A stretch of 64,000 bases of DNA from assembly GCF_000376245.1 (NCBI RefSeq), contig NZ_AQXM01000054.1, positions 20,836 through 84,835 on the forward strand, read 5' to 3'. This document shows, in pieces, positions 36,494 through 44,320 of the stretch (its first letter is position 1; every line of letters starts with the position of its first letter). Origin of the DNA: Acaricomes phytoseiuli DSM 14247. Lineage in GTDB: Bacteria > Actinomycetota > Actinomycetes > Actinomycetales > Micrococcaceae. The notes beneath the pieces were generated by a model. It was given only the letters and a program-made list of their open reading frames with translations. It ran no database searches and was not told where the DNA came from. A program made the translations under genes and the position numbers.

Positions 36494-37608
36494 ACCGCAA
36501 ACCGCCGGTGATCTCCAGCTCCGGGGGCCGAAAGGGCCCTGAGCCGAAGCGGAGTGTCCAACAGACTCCCGAGCCGCGAAACCCTGAGCGGGCCGAAAGC
36601 GGGCAGTTAGACGCCGAAAGGCCGAGCGCCAGCCAGCCGAATGTCGAACAGTCCGTGCAGGGGCAGCGCATTACGGCTCAGCGGACTGATGCCCCGGCTA
36701 CTACTGGCGGGAAGGTGAAGGCCGGGCGTCCAACTAAAAAGAACACCGCACAAAAGAACACGGCGAAAAAGAAAAAACTCGCAGTGAAGACACCACCTTC
36801 TGCCTCGGTATCCACGCCGGTATCAGCGGTTGCCGACGCGAAGCCGGTGATCGCTTTTCCCGATCGCAAAGAGCGGGATCGCCGTCGGGGTCGCAGGCCC
36901 TGGGTGCCCTGGACCATTGCGGGGGGCACCCTTGCCGTCGTTGCCCTGATCCTGATCCTGGTGATTTTTTCCCCTGTGCTGGCGCTGAAGAAAATCACTG
37001 TGGACGGGCTCACCCTGGCTTCTGAGGAGCAAGTGCAGGCGGCGCTTGCTCCGCTGCAGGGGAAGCCGCTGACCCAGATCACCCAGGCCGAGGTGAGGCA
37101 GCTGGTCAGTTCCATGCCGCAGGTCGACTCGGTCAGCATTGAAGCGAGGCCGCCGTCCACGCTGCTGGTGCATGTCCTCGAGCGGGTTCCCGTCGCAGTG
37201 CTGAAGAACGGGGATCAATACGCTTTGGTCGACCCTCAGGGCGTGATTCTGGGAACCGCTCCCGATCCGGCGGCAGCGCAGTTGCCGCTTATCGATGGCG
37301 CTGGCTTGCAGCCGGAGAGTGATCAGCGCAGCCGGGATATCTTCTCCGCGATCACCGCGGTGCTCGCTGCGTTACCCCAGGATGTGCGCGCGCAGATGGC
37401 ATCGGCTACCGCGAGCTCGCCGGATGCGGTGGAACTCGCACTCAACAACGGCAAGAAAGCGATCTGGGGCGATGCCTCCCAGATGGCACTGAAAGCCAAA
37501 GCCCTCAAAGCGCTCATCGATAACCCGCCTGCGTCGCAGCAGGGCAAACCCGAACAGCCCGTTCAGGTCTACGATGTGAGCTCCCCGCAGCGACCGGTGA
37601 CACGTTGA
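36490..37608 (+). CDS. ftsQ: Division protein FtsQ
   Basis: 372 residues. A long basic, low-complexity cytoplasmic N-terminus (1-140, with a Lys-rich KKNTAQKNTAKKKK) precedes one transmembrane helix (WTIAGGTLAVVALILILVIF). The extracytoplasmic POTRA domain starts at LKKITVDGLTLASEEQVQAAL, followed by the FtsQ domain with VLERVPVAVLKNGDQYALVD. It connects early and late division proteins. The start overlaps murC. Confidence 0.9.
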   Translation: MNRKPPVISSSGGRKGPEPKRSVQQTPEPRNPERAESGQLDAERPSASQPNVEQSVQGQRITAQRTDAPATTGGKVKAGRPTKKNTAQKNTAKKKKLAVKTPPSASVSTPVSAVADAKPVIAFPDRKERDRRRGRRPWVPWTIAGGTLAVVALILILVIFSPVLALKKITVDGLTLASEEQVQAALAPLQGKPLTQITQAEVRQLVSSMPQVDSVSIEARPPSTLLVHVLERVPVAVLKNGDQYALVDPQGVILGTAPDPAAAQLPLIDGAGLQPESDQRSRDIFSAITAVLAALPQDVRAQMASATASSPDAVELALNNGKKAIWGDASQMALKAKALKALIDNPPASQQGKPEQPVQVYDVSSPQRPVTR

Positions 37609-37736
37609 GGTACCGTATGGCAAGGTGTGGCGAACAGGGTGAACGGGCCCGTGTTGATCTGTGCTTCTTTAGCAACACGCGGGTACGGTCATTGCAAGAT
37701 CTTGCGCTGGCATTTAGCGTCACAGACAGGAATTAC

Positions 37737-37742
37737 TTGACA
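37737..37742 (+). promoter_or_regulatory. Candidate -35 element upstream of ftsZ
   Basis: A consensus TTGACA sits directly before the 31-bp inverted repeat. The matching -10 is unclear: at a 17-base spacing the sequence is TTGAAA, and the better TATAGT (37768-37773) is 25 bases away. A regulator that distorts the spacer could explain this. Confidence 0.4.
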
Positions 37743-37743
37743 T

Positions 37744-37774
37744 AACTATAACCTTCAAGTTGAAAGTTATAGTT
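37744..37774. promoter_or_regulatory. 31-bp near-palindrome upstream of ftsZ (operator candidate)
   Basis: Two 15-base arms, 37744-37758 and 37760-37774, are reverse complements except at one position, around G37759. The core ACCTTCAAGTTGAAAGT (37751-37767) matches the site at 807-823 at 15 of 17 positions. Two more TTCAA half-sites follow at 37773-37777 and 37781-37785. It lies in the 219-bp ftsQ-ftsZ gap, 54 bases before the GTG. Inferred to be bound by a MerR-type regulator such as FtsR. Confidence 0.6.
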
Positions 37775-37827
37775 CAAAAATTCAAGCTTTAGCACCGATA
37801 AGGCCAACGAGCAAGGGACAGAAAACC

Positions 37828-39018
37828 GTGGCAACACCGCAGAATTACTTGGCCGTCATCAAAGTCGTCGGGATCGGCGGTGGCGGTGTCAACGCCGTTA
37901 ACCGGATGATCGAAGTCGGCTTGCGCGGAGTCGAATTCATCGCGATCAACACCGATGCTCAGGCACTATTGATGTCCGATGCCGACGTCAAGCTTGACGT
38001 CGGCAGAGAGCTCACCCGCGGCTTGGGGGCGGGGGCGGATCCGGAAGTCGGCCGTCAGGCCGCCGAAGACCATGCCGAAGAGATCGAAGAAGTCATCCGC
38101 GGCGCGGATATGGTCTTCGTCACCGCGGGTGAAGGCGGCGGAACCGGTACCGGTGGTGCGCCGGTCGTGGCTCGGATCGCACGTTCCCTCGGGGCTCTCA
38201 CCATCGGCGTCGTCACCCGGCCCTTCACTTTCGAGGGGCGCCGGCGCTCCACCCAGGCTGAGTCCGGCATTGACGCGCTGCGCGATGAAGTTGACACCCT
38301 GATCGTGATTCCCAATGACCGCCTGCTGTCGATCAGCGACCGGAATGTCTCGATGCTCGACGCTTTCCGATCTGCAGACCAGGTACTGCTCTCCGGCGTC
38401 CAGGGTATTACTGACCTCATCACCACCCCGGGCCTGATCAATCTCGACTTCGCGGATGTGAAGTCAGTGATGCAGGGTGCCGGCTCAGCACTCATGGGCA
38501 TCGGATCCGCTCGGGGCGACGACCGTGCGGTCAAAGCAGCCGAGCTCGCCATCGCCTCACCGCTACTGGAAGCTTCGATCGACGGCGCGCACGGTGTCCT
38601 GCTCTCGATCCAGGGTGGTTCCGACCTCGGTTTGTTCGAGATCAACGAGGCTGCTCGTCTGGTGCAGGAAGTGGCACACCCTGAAGCGAATATCATCTTC
38701 GGTGCGGTGATCGACGATGCGCTCGGAGACGAAGCCCGCGTCACCGTCATCGCTGCGGGATTTGACAATGTCGATATCACCAGCGCGCCGCTTTCGGGCA
38801 CGGCGAACAGCTCAGTGAATGCGGCCGCTGCGGCACCGGCCGCCGAGGCTGCATCGAATGAAAGCGCAGCACCGGCCGCACCGAGCCTTTCGAGCTGGGG
38901 GCAGAGCGGGTCCGTCCCGAGCGAAAGCGAATTCGAGATGGAACTGCCTGCGGTGATAGACCCTGATGCCAGCGGCCCCCGTAAAGACGATCTGGATGTT
39001 CCTGACTTCTTGAAGTGA
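37828..39018 (+). CDS. ftsZ: Cell division GTPase FtsZ
   Basis: 396 residues from GTG 37828, with AAGGGA nine bases upstream. Tubulin-like GTPase that forms the Z ring. The N-terminal [13 protein letters not shown], the tubulin signature [10 protein letters not shown] and the T7-loop region [11 protein letters not shown] are intact. After an Ala-rich linker the C-terminal peptide [10 protein letters not shown], which binds SepF and FtsW in actinobacteria, is present. It has its own upstream gap and likely promoters, apart from the coupled genes before it. Confidence 0.97.
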   Translation: MATPQNYLAVIKVVGIGGGGVNAVNRMIEVGLRGVEFIAINTDAQALLMSDADVKLDVGRELTRGLGAGADPEVGRQAAEDHAEEIEEVIRGADMVFVTAGEGGGTGTGGAPVVARIARSLGALTIGVVTRPFTFEGRRRSTQAESGIDALRDEVDTLIVIPNDRLLSISDRNVSMLDAFRSADQVLLSGVQGITDLITTPGLINLDFADVKSVMQGAGSALMGIGSARGDDRAVKAAELAIASPLLEASIDGAHGVLLSIQGGSDLGLFEINEAARLVQEVAHPEANIIFGAVIDDALGDEARVTVIAAGFDNVDITSAPLSGTANSSVNAAAAAPAAEAASNESAAPAAPSLSSWGQSGSVPSESEFEMELPAVIDPDASGPRKDDLDVPDFLK

Positions 39019-39087
39019 ACATTCTGAGCTGAACAGAGCCCCAGCGGTGAGATCCCCAGCCCTGGGCTTGGAACGGAAGGGCGGGCC

Positions 39088-39816
39088 ATGTTCTTGTGGC
39101 AGCGTGAAGTGCGTCCCGGCTGGGTTGTGGCTTTCACAGATAGCTCCGCGGGTTCCCTGAGTGTTACGGTTCCGGGTAACGGCGCAGCCTCCGCGGCGCG
39201 TCGGCGACTGCGGCAGGAAACTGGAGTCCGCGAGGATTTCCGCTTCATGCATCAGGTGCACGGAACGGAGGTAATCCCGGCTGAGAGCATCGCGCCGGCG
39301 GCCGCCCCGGTGCCGCACGCCGATGCCATGCTGAGCGCGAGCCTTCCCCTCGCTGTGCTGGTGGCTGATTGCCTGCCGGTGGTCTTTCTCGGCGAGTCGC
39401 AGAGCCCGGAAGAGCCCGTTATCGCCGCGGTGGCCCACGCCGGGCGGCGTGGTCTCGCAGGAGGAGTGCTTCCCGCGACTGTCGATGCTCTGCGTCAGCG
39501 TGGCGCGGAGTCGATCGAGGCTTGGATCGGCCCTGCGATCTGCGGATCCTGTTATGAAGTTCCCGCCGAGCTGCGCGAGGAGGTCGCCGCTGTGCTGCCG
39601 GGGAGTCGTACCCAGACGAGCTGGGGAACTCCGGCTCTGGACTTGCCGGAAGCGGCAAGCCAGCAGCTGGCCGGTCTTGGGGTGCCCAGCCACAACCTGT
39701 CCGTCTGTACCCTTGAGGAGCCGGCACTTTTCTCGCATCGTCGCTTTCAGCGCGAGAGGCAGGGGCCTCGCCCCGCTGCTGAAGGTCGCTTCGCCGGCGT
39801 GGTGTACCGGCGGTGA
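39088..39816 (+). CDS. pgeF: Peptidoglycan editing factor PgeF (multicopper-oxidase-like, DUF152)
   Basis: 242 residues. The YfiH/YlmD family is involved in keeping non-canonical residues (Ser for L-Ala) out of peptidoglycan in E. coli; a purine nucleoside activity is also reported for relatives. Family motifs are FMHQVHGTEV, VLVADCLPVVF, AHAGRRGLAGG and IGPAICGSCYEV, giving the His/Cys metal site. The box reads HAGRRG rather than the HAGWRG of enterobacteria. It is directly after ftsZ and 10 bp before the YggS gene. Confidence 0.87.
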   Translation: MFLWQREVRPGWVVAFTDSSAGSLSVTVPGNGAASAARRRLRQETGVREDFRFMHQVHGTEVIPAESIAPAAAPVPHADAMLSASLPLAVLVADCLPVVFLGESQSPEEPVIAAVAHAGRRGLAGGVLPATVDALRQRGAESIEAWIGPAICGSCYEVPAELREEVAAVLPGSRTQTSWGTPALDLPEAASQQLAGLGVPSHNLSVCTLEEPALFSHRRFQRERQGPRPAAEGRFAGVVYRR

Positions 39817-39826
39817 TGGAGTAATG

Positions 39827-40657
39827 ATGAAGGACGATACTGCTAGGCGGGAAGCACCGGTGCGCGCTGCTCGCCAGGAACAGTTGGCCACGGCCTTGGC
39901 CGTCGTACAGGAGCGAATTGCCGTCGCCTGCGTTGATTCGGGCAGATCTGAGGCAGAGCAGCCCGCACTGATCGTCGTGACGAAATTCCACCCTGCGGCA
40001 GATGTAGCTGCCCTGGCGGCACTGGGCATTCAGGATCTGGGTGAGAACCGTGAACATGAGGCTGCCGGGAAATACACCGAAGTCAGTGAGCTCTTGGGGG
40101 AAGCCAGTGAGCGTCTGCGTTGGCATTTCATCGGTCAGCTGCAGAGCAATAAGGCCAAATCGGTGGTCCGTTATGCCAGCGCCCTGCATTCCATCGACAG
40201 GGCTTCGCTCGTCACCGCCTTAGCCAGGGCCCTGCCAGAGCGCCGTCCGGAAAGCGCGGGCCTGCTGAACTGCTTCATTCAGGTGGATCTGGATGAAGAG
40301 CTGGCCGGGCTCTCAGCGCAGTCCGCGGAAGGACTGGCTAAAACCCGAGGGGGAGCGGCGCCCGCTCAGGTGCCCTTCCTGGCTGAGCAGATCGCCCAGA
40401 CAACAGGTCTGGAGCTGGCCGGGCTAATGGCGGTCGCGCCGCTGCCTGAGGCGGGACGCGAACCCGCATATGCAGCTACGCCCGAACAGGCCTTCGCCCG
40501 CCTCGCCGAGCTGAGCGCACGGCTACGCCAGGAGCACCCCGGGGCAGTGTCGATCTCTGCCGGCATGAGCGCGGATCTGGAGGCTGCAGTAGCGCACGGG
40601 GCGACACACCTGCGTGTCGGTTCGGATGTCCTCGGTCCTCGCCCTGCGGTGCGGTAG
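39827..40657 (+). CDS. YggS-family PLP homeostasis protein
   Basis: 276 residues. ATG 39827 is chosen because ATGGAG lies five bases upstream; ATG 39824 is adjacent. The PLP-binding Lys is in LIVVTKFHPA, followed by DLGENREHEAAGK, WHFIGQLQSNKAK, and a C-terminal SAGMSADLEAAVAHGATHLRVGSDVLG. The protein binds pyridoxal phosphate and affects B6 and amino acid balance; no enzyme activity is known. Its place between ftsZ and sepF is typical of Gram-positive bacteria. A region near GLAKTRGGAAPAQVPFL looks longer than in short homologues. Confidence 0.88.
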   Translation: MKDDTARREAPVRAARQEQLATALAVVQERIAVACVDSGRSEAEQPALIVVTKFHPAADVAALAALGIQDLGENREHEAAGKYTEVSELLGEASERLRWHFIGQLQSNKAKSVVRYASALHSIDRASLVTALARALPERRPESAGLLNCFIQVDLDEELAGLSAQSAEGLAKTRGGAAPAQVPFLAEQIAQTTGLELAGLMAVAPLPEAGREPAYAATPEQAFARLAELSARLRQEHPGAVSISAGMSADLEAAVAHGATHLRVGSDVLGPRPAVR

Positions 40658-40723
40658 CGTCAGAACTGCAGTAGCAGTAGTGGTTTCACAGTTGACGCGG
40701 TATCAGATAGAGGAGAGCAGGAT

Positions 40724-41254
40724 ATGGCTGGCGCTCTGCGTAAAACGATGATTTACCTCGGCCTCGCCGATGGTGATGAGCAGTACCAGGTGCCGGGGGC
40801 GACTAAGCCGGTGCCGTCTCAACCCGTACCCAAGCACGAGGATCGTTCCGTGGATTATGACAATCATTATTCTGAGTCTCAGCCCGTGCAGATGAGCCGG
40901 GGCGAGGACGAATACCGGGCTCCGGTAACTCCGATCAAGCGCGCGGCTTCCGGGCGCGAGGACTCTGCCGGGCTTCGCAAGATCACCACTGTTCACCCGC
41001 GTTCCTACAATGACGCCAAGGTGATCGGGGAGAGCTTCCGTGAAGGAATCCCGGTGATCATGAACGTCACCGATATGGGCGAAGGCGACGCGAAGCGCCT
41101 CGTCGACTTCTCCGCTGGCCTGGTGTTCGGTATGCATGGCTCGATCGAGCGCGTCACGAACAAAGTTTTCCTGCTTTCCCCGGCATTCGTCGAAGTACTT
41201 GGTGACGATAAGAAGGCCAGTGAAAACCAGGCGAGCTTTTTCAATCAGAGCTGA
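40724..41254 (+). CDS. sepF: Cell division protein SepF
   Basis: 176 residues, AGGAG eight bases before ATG 40724. The N-terminal amphipathic membrane-binding helix ([13 protein letters not shown]) is followed by a charged linker and the conserved SepF core from [21 protein letters not shown] to [11 protein letters not shown]. SepF anchors FtsZ to the membrane in bacteria without FtsA, which agrees with the absence of ftsA in this cluster. Confidence 0.94.
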   Translation: MAGALRKTMIYLGLADGDEQYQVPGATKPVPSQPVPKHEDRSVDYDNHYSESQPVQMSRGEDEYRAPVTPIKRAASGREDSAGLRKITTVHPRSYNDAKVIGESFREGIPVIMNVTDMGEGDAKRLVDFSAGLVFGMHGSIERVTNKVFLLSPAFVEVLGDDKKASENQASFFNQS

Positions 41255-41260
41255 ACCCCG

Positions 41261-41266
41261 TACGCT
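41261..41266 (+). promoter_or_regulatory. -10 element of a leaderless yggT transcript
   Basis: TACGCT ends six bases before GTG 41273, and no ribosome site is seen. The gene may also be read through from sepF. Confidence 0.4.
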
Positions 41267-41272
41267 GTTACC

Positions 41273-41563
41273 GTGGGTCTCGTTTTTACGTTCCTGAACG
41301 TACTAATTCTGCTCTTCTACCTTTCGCTTCTGCTGCGGATTATCTTCGACTGGGTTCAGCAGTTCGCTCGTGACTGGCGTCCGCAAGGGGTTGCCCTCGT
41401 GGCTGCCACCGGAGTCTATACCGTCACTGATCCGCCGGTCCGGCTGGTTCGCAGAGTGATCCCGCCGCTTCAGTTGGGGACTGTTTCCCTCGACGTCGGG
41501 TTGCTCGTGATATTCGTGTTGACCTGGATACTGCTCGGCGTCACCGGATCCTATGCTGCTTGA
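41273..41563 (+). CDS. YggT family membrane protein
   Basis: 96 residues with two transmembrane helices (FTFLNVLILLFYLSLLLRIIFDW and VSLDVGLLVIFVLTWILLGV) around the conserved TVTDPPVRLVRRVIPP loop. The family often lies next to sepF and divIVA. The function is unknown; links to osmotic stress and to division have been suggested for relatives. The start is GTG 41273. Confidence 0.87.
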   Translation: MGLVFTFLNVLILLFYLSLLLRIIFDWVQQFARDWRPQGVALVAATGVYTVTDPPVRLVRRVIPPLQLGTVSLDVGLLVIFVLTWILLGVTGSYAA

Positions 41564-41640
41564 TCCTCAGCGGCTCAGGATTGCAAAGTTTTATCGCGAA
41601 AAAGTCCGGTAGTCAGGAGATCGATCTGCTGATACCGGCC

Positions 41641-41669
41641 TTGACTCCGATAAGGTTCTAAAATACAGA
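41641..41669 (+). promoter_or_regulatory. Candidate upstream promoter of divIVA
   Basis: TTGACT (41641-41646), a 17-base spacer and TACAGA (41664-41669). It precedes the stronger candidate at 41670-41698. Confidence 0.3.
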
Positions 41670-41698
41670 TGAGCATCCGCGAGTTAGCTGGATATACT
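41670..41698 (+). promoter_or_regulatory. Candidate promoter of divIVA
   Basis: TGAGCA (41670-41675), a 17-base spacer and TATACT (41693-41698). It would give a 5' leader of about 130 bases before ATG 41839. The 275-bp gap between yggT and divIVA is more AT-rich than its surroundings. Confidence 0.5.
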
Positions 41699-41838
41699 CG
41701 CATTAGTGTGCGTACCCTATGTACGGAACGAATCACTGCAGACACAACTGAATTTAGGTATCGTAGTTCGGGTGGCTGTAACTCTTGATTGATGGATCTA
41801 CCCGCAGCTCGAACTGACTAACCCAACGAGGTGACTAG

Positions 41839-42600
41839 ATGGCTCTGACGCCAGAAGACGTTGTCAATAAACGGTTTCAGCCGACGAAATTTCGTGAAGG
41901 CTATGACCAGGATGAAGTAGACGACTTTCTTGATGAGATTGTTGTAGAGCTTCGCCGTCTCTACCAGGAGAACGAGGAGCTACGCCAGAAAGTGGCTCAG
42001 CTTGAAGGCGAGCTGGGGCAGAGCGGTGGCTCTGCTGCGACTACATCTGCGGCGACGGCTTCGGCTGTGAGCGCTCCGGTGACTGATAAGACTGCATTGA
42101 CCACGCAGAAGCCTGCCAAAGACGATAGCCCCTCCGCTGATGCCGGTGCCAAGCCAGCGGCTCAGAGCACCCCCTCGGTGACTGCCCCGGTCGCGGGTGC
42201 GGCGGCTTCCAGCCAGACCGCTAGCGCCGCGGTTCCCGCAGCCGGTGTAGCACCGGCTGGCGCGTCCGCTGAATCCGCTGCGGGCGTGCTCGCAATGGCG
42301 CAGAAACTGCACGATGACTATGTCAACGCAGGTGTCGAGCAGCGCGATAAGATCATCGCCGAGGCCCAGATGGAAGCTTCCAGCCTGGTCAACGACGCAC
42401 AGGAGAAGAGCCGCAAGACTATCGGCGCACTGGAGCAGCAGCGTTCTGTTCTGGAGCGTAAAGTCGAGCAGCTGCGTAGCTTCGAGCGTGATTACCGGGC
42501 TCGCCTGAAGTCCTACATCCAGGGCCAGCTGCGCGACCTCGATGCACAGGGTTCTGTAGCCGCTCCGGACGTCTCCGATAACAGCAGCACGGGCCTCTGA
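41839..42600 (+). CDS. divIVA: DivIVA/Wag31 polar growth protein
   Basis: 253 residues. The conserved N-terminal domain (MALTPEDVVNKRFQPTKFREGYDQDEVDDFLDEI...) contains the membrane-binding loop and the first coiled coil to about residue 60. A long Ala/Ser/Thr/Pro-rich linker (60-145) is followed by a second coiled coil from MAQKLHDDYVNAG to YIQGQLRDL. In actinobacteria the protein gathers at cell poles and directs wall synthesis; in Mycobacterium it is phosphorylated by PASTA-type kinases. It has GAGGTG upstream and its own promoter region. Confidence 0.95.
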   Translation: MALTPEDVVNKRFQPTKFREGYDQDEVDDFLDEIVVELRRLYQENEELRQKVAQLEGELGQSGGSAATTSAATASAVSAPVTDKTALTTQKPAKDDSPSADAGAKPAAQSTPSVTAPVAGAAASSQTASAAVPAAGVAPAGASAESAAGVLAMAQKLHDDYVNAGVEQRDKIIAEAQMEASSLVNDAQEKSRKTIGALEQQRSVLERKVEQLRSFERDYRARLKSYIQGQLRDLDAQGSVAAPDVSDNSSTGL

Positions 42601-42619
42601 GCCTGAAGAGATCATCCCG

Positions 42620-42657
42620 GTGAAGCCGGCGGCTGGTTCTCCAGCCGTCGGCTTCAC
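42620..42657 (+). terminator. 17-bp hairpin after divIVA
   Basis: Arms 42620-42636 and 42641-42657 pair over 17 positions with one mismatch (G-U in RNA) and a TTCT loop. No T run follows, so termination may be partial; the hairpin lies between divIVA and lspA. Confidence 0.6.
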
Positions 42658-42683
42658 CTGTCACTCAGAGCGAGATTGAGCGC

Positions 42684-43289
42684 ATGACTGAATCATCTAT
42701 ACCTCCCGAGACCTCTGCTGAGCCTTCCGAAGCTAAGCCGAGGCTGGGCCGTACCGCGATCTTCGCCTGGTTCGCCGGATTCGCCGTTTTCGCTTACCTC
42801 CTGGATCAGCTGGTCAAGCTCTGGGTGACATCGACGATGACCTACGGGCAGCAGATCCCGGTTCTGCCGCCTTTCCTGCGTTGGTACTACATCACCAACC
42901 CCGGTGCCGCTTTTTCCATCGGTGCCGATTACACCTGGGTCTTCACCCTGATCATGATCGCGGTTTCCATCGGCATCCTCATCGCGATCCGCAAAGCCGG
43001 TTCGGCTTGGTGGGGCATCGGCCTCGGCATGGTGCTGGGCGGTGCCCTGGGTAATCTCACCGACCGGCTGTTCCGCCCGCCTTCTTTCGGCATGGGCGAG
43101 GTGGTCGATTACATCTCCGTCCCGAACTTCGCGGTTTTCAACCTGGCTGATTGCGCGGTGGTCGGCGGGGTGATCGTCATCTGCCTGCTGACCCTGCTCG
43201 GTGTGCCATTCCGCGGCGGCCCACGTGGCGCCCAGCGGGACGGCACGGATGCTGCCGTCGAGGACGCTGCTGAAGGCCAGCAGCCCTGA
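42684..43289 (+). CDS. lspA: Lipoprotein signal peptidase LspA
   Basis: 201 residues with four transmembrane helices. It cleaves signal peptides of prolipoproteins. The catalytic aspartates lie in NLTDRLFRP and [11 protein letters not shown], and the [12 protein letters not shown] segment is conserved. The charged N-terminal extension (1-30) and acidic tail are longer than in E. coli. The last base of its TGA is the first of the pseudouridine synthase ATG (TGATG), so the two are coupled. Confidence 0.93.
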   Translation: MTESSIPPETSAEPSEAKPRLGRTAIFAWFAGFAVFAYLLDQLVKLWVTSTMTYGQQIPVLPPFLRWYYITNPGAAFSIGADYTWVFTLIMIAVSIGILIAIRKAGSAWWGIGLGMVLGGALGNLTDRLFRPPSFGMGEVVDYISVPNFAVFNLADCAVVGGVIVICLLTLLGVPFRGGPRGAQRDGTDAAVEDAAEGQQP

Positions 43290-44248
43290 TGCCGGATACT
43301 TCCGAGAACAACACAGTCGTCGAGGTCACGATCCCCGATGACTCCGATGGTCGGCGCGCCGACAGCGCTCTGGCGCCATTGCTGGGGCTATCCAGGTCCA
43401 CGGTAGCCGGCCTGCTGAGTCAGGGCCGGGTGCGGGGCAGTGATCCAGGGGGGGCAGCGGATTCGGTGATCCTCAAATCCACCCGCTTAGCCGCCGGCGC
43501 GAAGGTCCGGGTGGATATCCCGGAGCCGCGGGACTTGGCGGACTTCTCCGCCGAGCCGCCGCAGGAGTTGGAGATTCTGCTCGACGACCCAGATTTCGTG
43601 GTCGTGGACAAGCCGGTAGGGGTCGCGGCCCATCCTTCTCCCGGCTGGGTCGGGCCGACCGTCGTCGGTGCGCTGCAGCGAGCCGGCTATCGGATTTCCA
43701 CCTCCGGTGCGGCGGAGCGGGCCGGTATAGTGCACCGCTTGGACGTCGGGACCTCCGGAGTGATGGTGGTGGCGAAGACCGAGGCCGCCTACACGGCACT
43801 CAAACGGGCCTTCAAGGACCGCACCGTTGAGAAGACCTATCATGCCGTGGTCCAGGGACTACCGGATCCGCTCCAGGGCACGATCGACGCCCCGATCGGC
43901 CGTCACCCTGGCCATGACTGGAAGTTCGCAGTGATCGAAGACGGCCGGCCCTCCATCACTCATTACCAGGTTGCGGAGGCCTTCGGCCGGGCCGCCCTGC
44001 TCGATATCCGGCTGGAGACCGGCCGGACGCATCAGATCCGAGTGCATTTCGCGGCGCTCGGCCACCCCTGCGTCGGCGATCAGACGTACGGGGCGGACTC
44101 CCGGCTGTCAGCTGAACTGGGGCTCACCCGGCAGTGGCTGCATGCCCGCTCGCTCGGTTTTGAGCATCCGCTCAGCGGAGACTGGGTCGAGGTCACAAGC
44201 GAGTATCCGGCGGATCTCGACGATGCGCTGGAGGCGCTCAGAGGCTGA
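43289..44248 (+). CDS. RluA/RluD-family pseudouridine synthase
   Basis: 319 residues. An N-terminal S4-type RNA-binding domain ([27 protein letters not shown]) is followed by the catalytic domain with [16 protein letters not shown], where Asp is the nucleophile, and the [19 protein letters not shown] motif. It likely modifies 23S rRNA uridines (RluD type), though the exact site cannot be told from sequence. It is coupled to lspA, a pairing conserved in many bacteria. Confidence 0.9.
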   Translation: MPDTSENNTVVEVTIPDDSDGRRADSALAPLLGLSRSTVAGLLSQGRVRGSDPGGAADSVILKSTRLAAGAKVRVDIPEPRDLADFSAEPPQELEILLDDPDFVVVDKPVGVAAHPSPGWVGPTVVGALQRAGYRISTSGAAERAGIVHRLDVGTSGVMVVAKTEAAYTALKRAFKDRTVEKTYHAVVQGLPDPLQGTIDAPIGRHPGHDWKFAVIEDGRPSITHYQVAEAFGRAALLDIRLETGRTHQIRVHFAALGHPCVGDQTYGADSRLSAELGLTRQWLHARSLGFEHPLSGDWVEVTSEYPADLDDALEALRG

Positions 44249-44308
44249 AACGCTGCCGAGTGCTAAGGCGATCGGCGATGCAGCTTATGATCGCCTGCCC
44301 GCCGGGCC

Positions 44309-44314
44309 TAGAAT
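44309..44314 (+). promoter_or_regulatory. -10 element of a leaderless dnaE1 transcript
   Basis: TAGAAT ends six bases before GTG 44321. No ribosome site is present. Confidence 0.6.
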
Positions 44315-44320
44315 AGTCAG

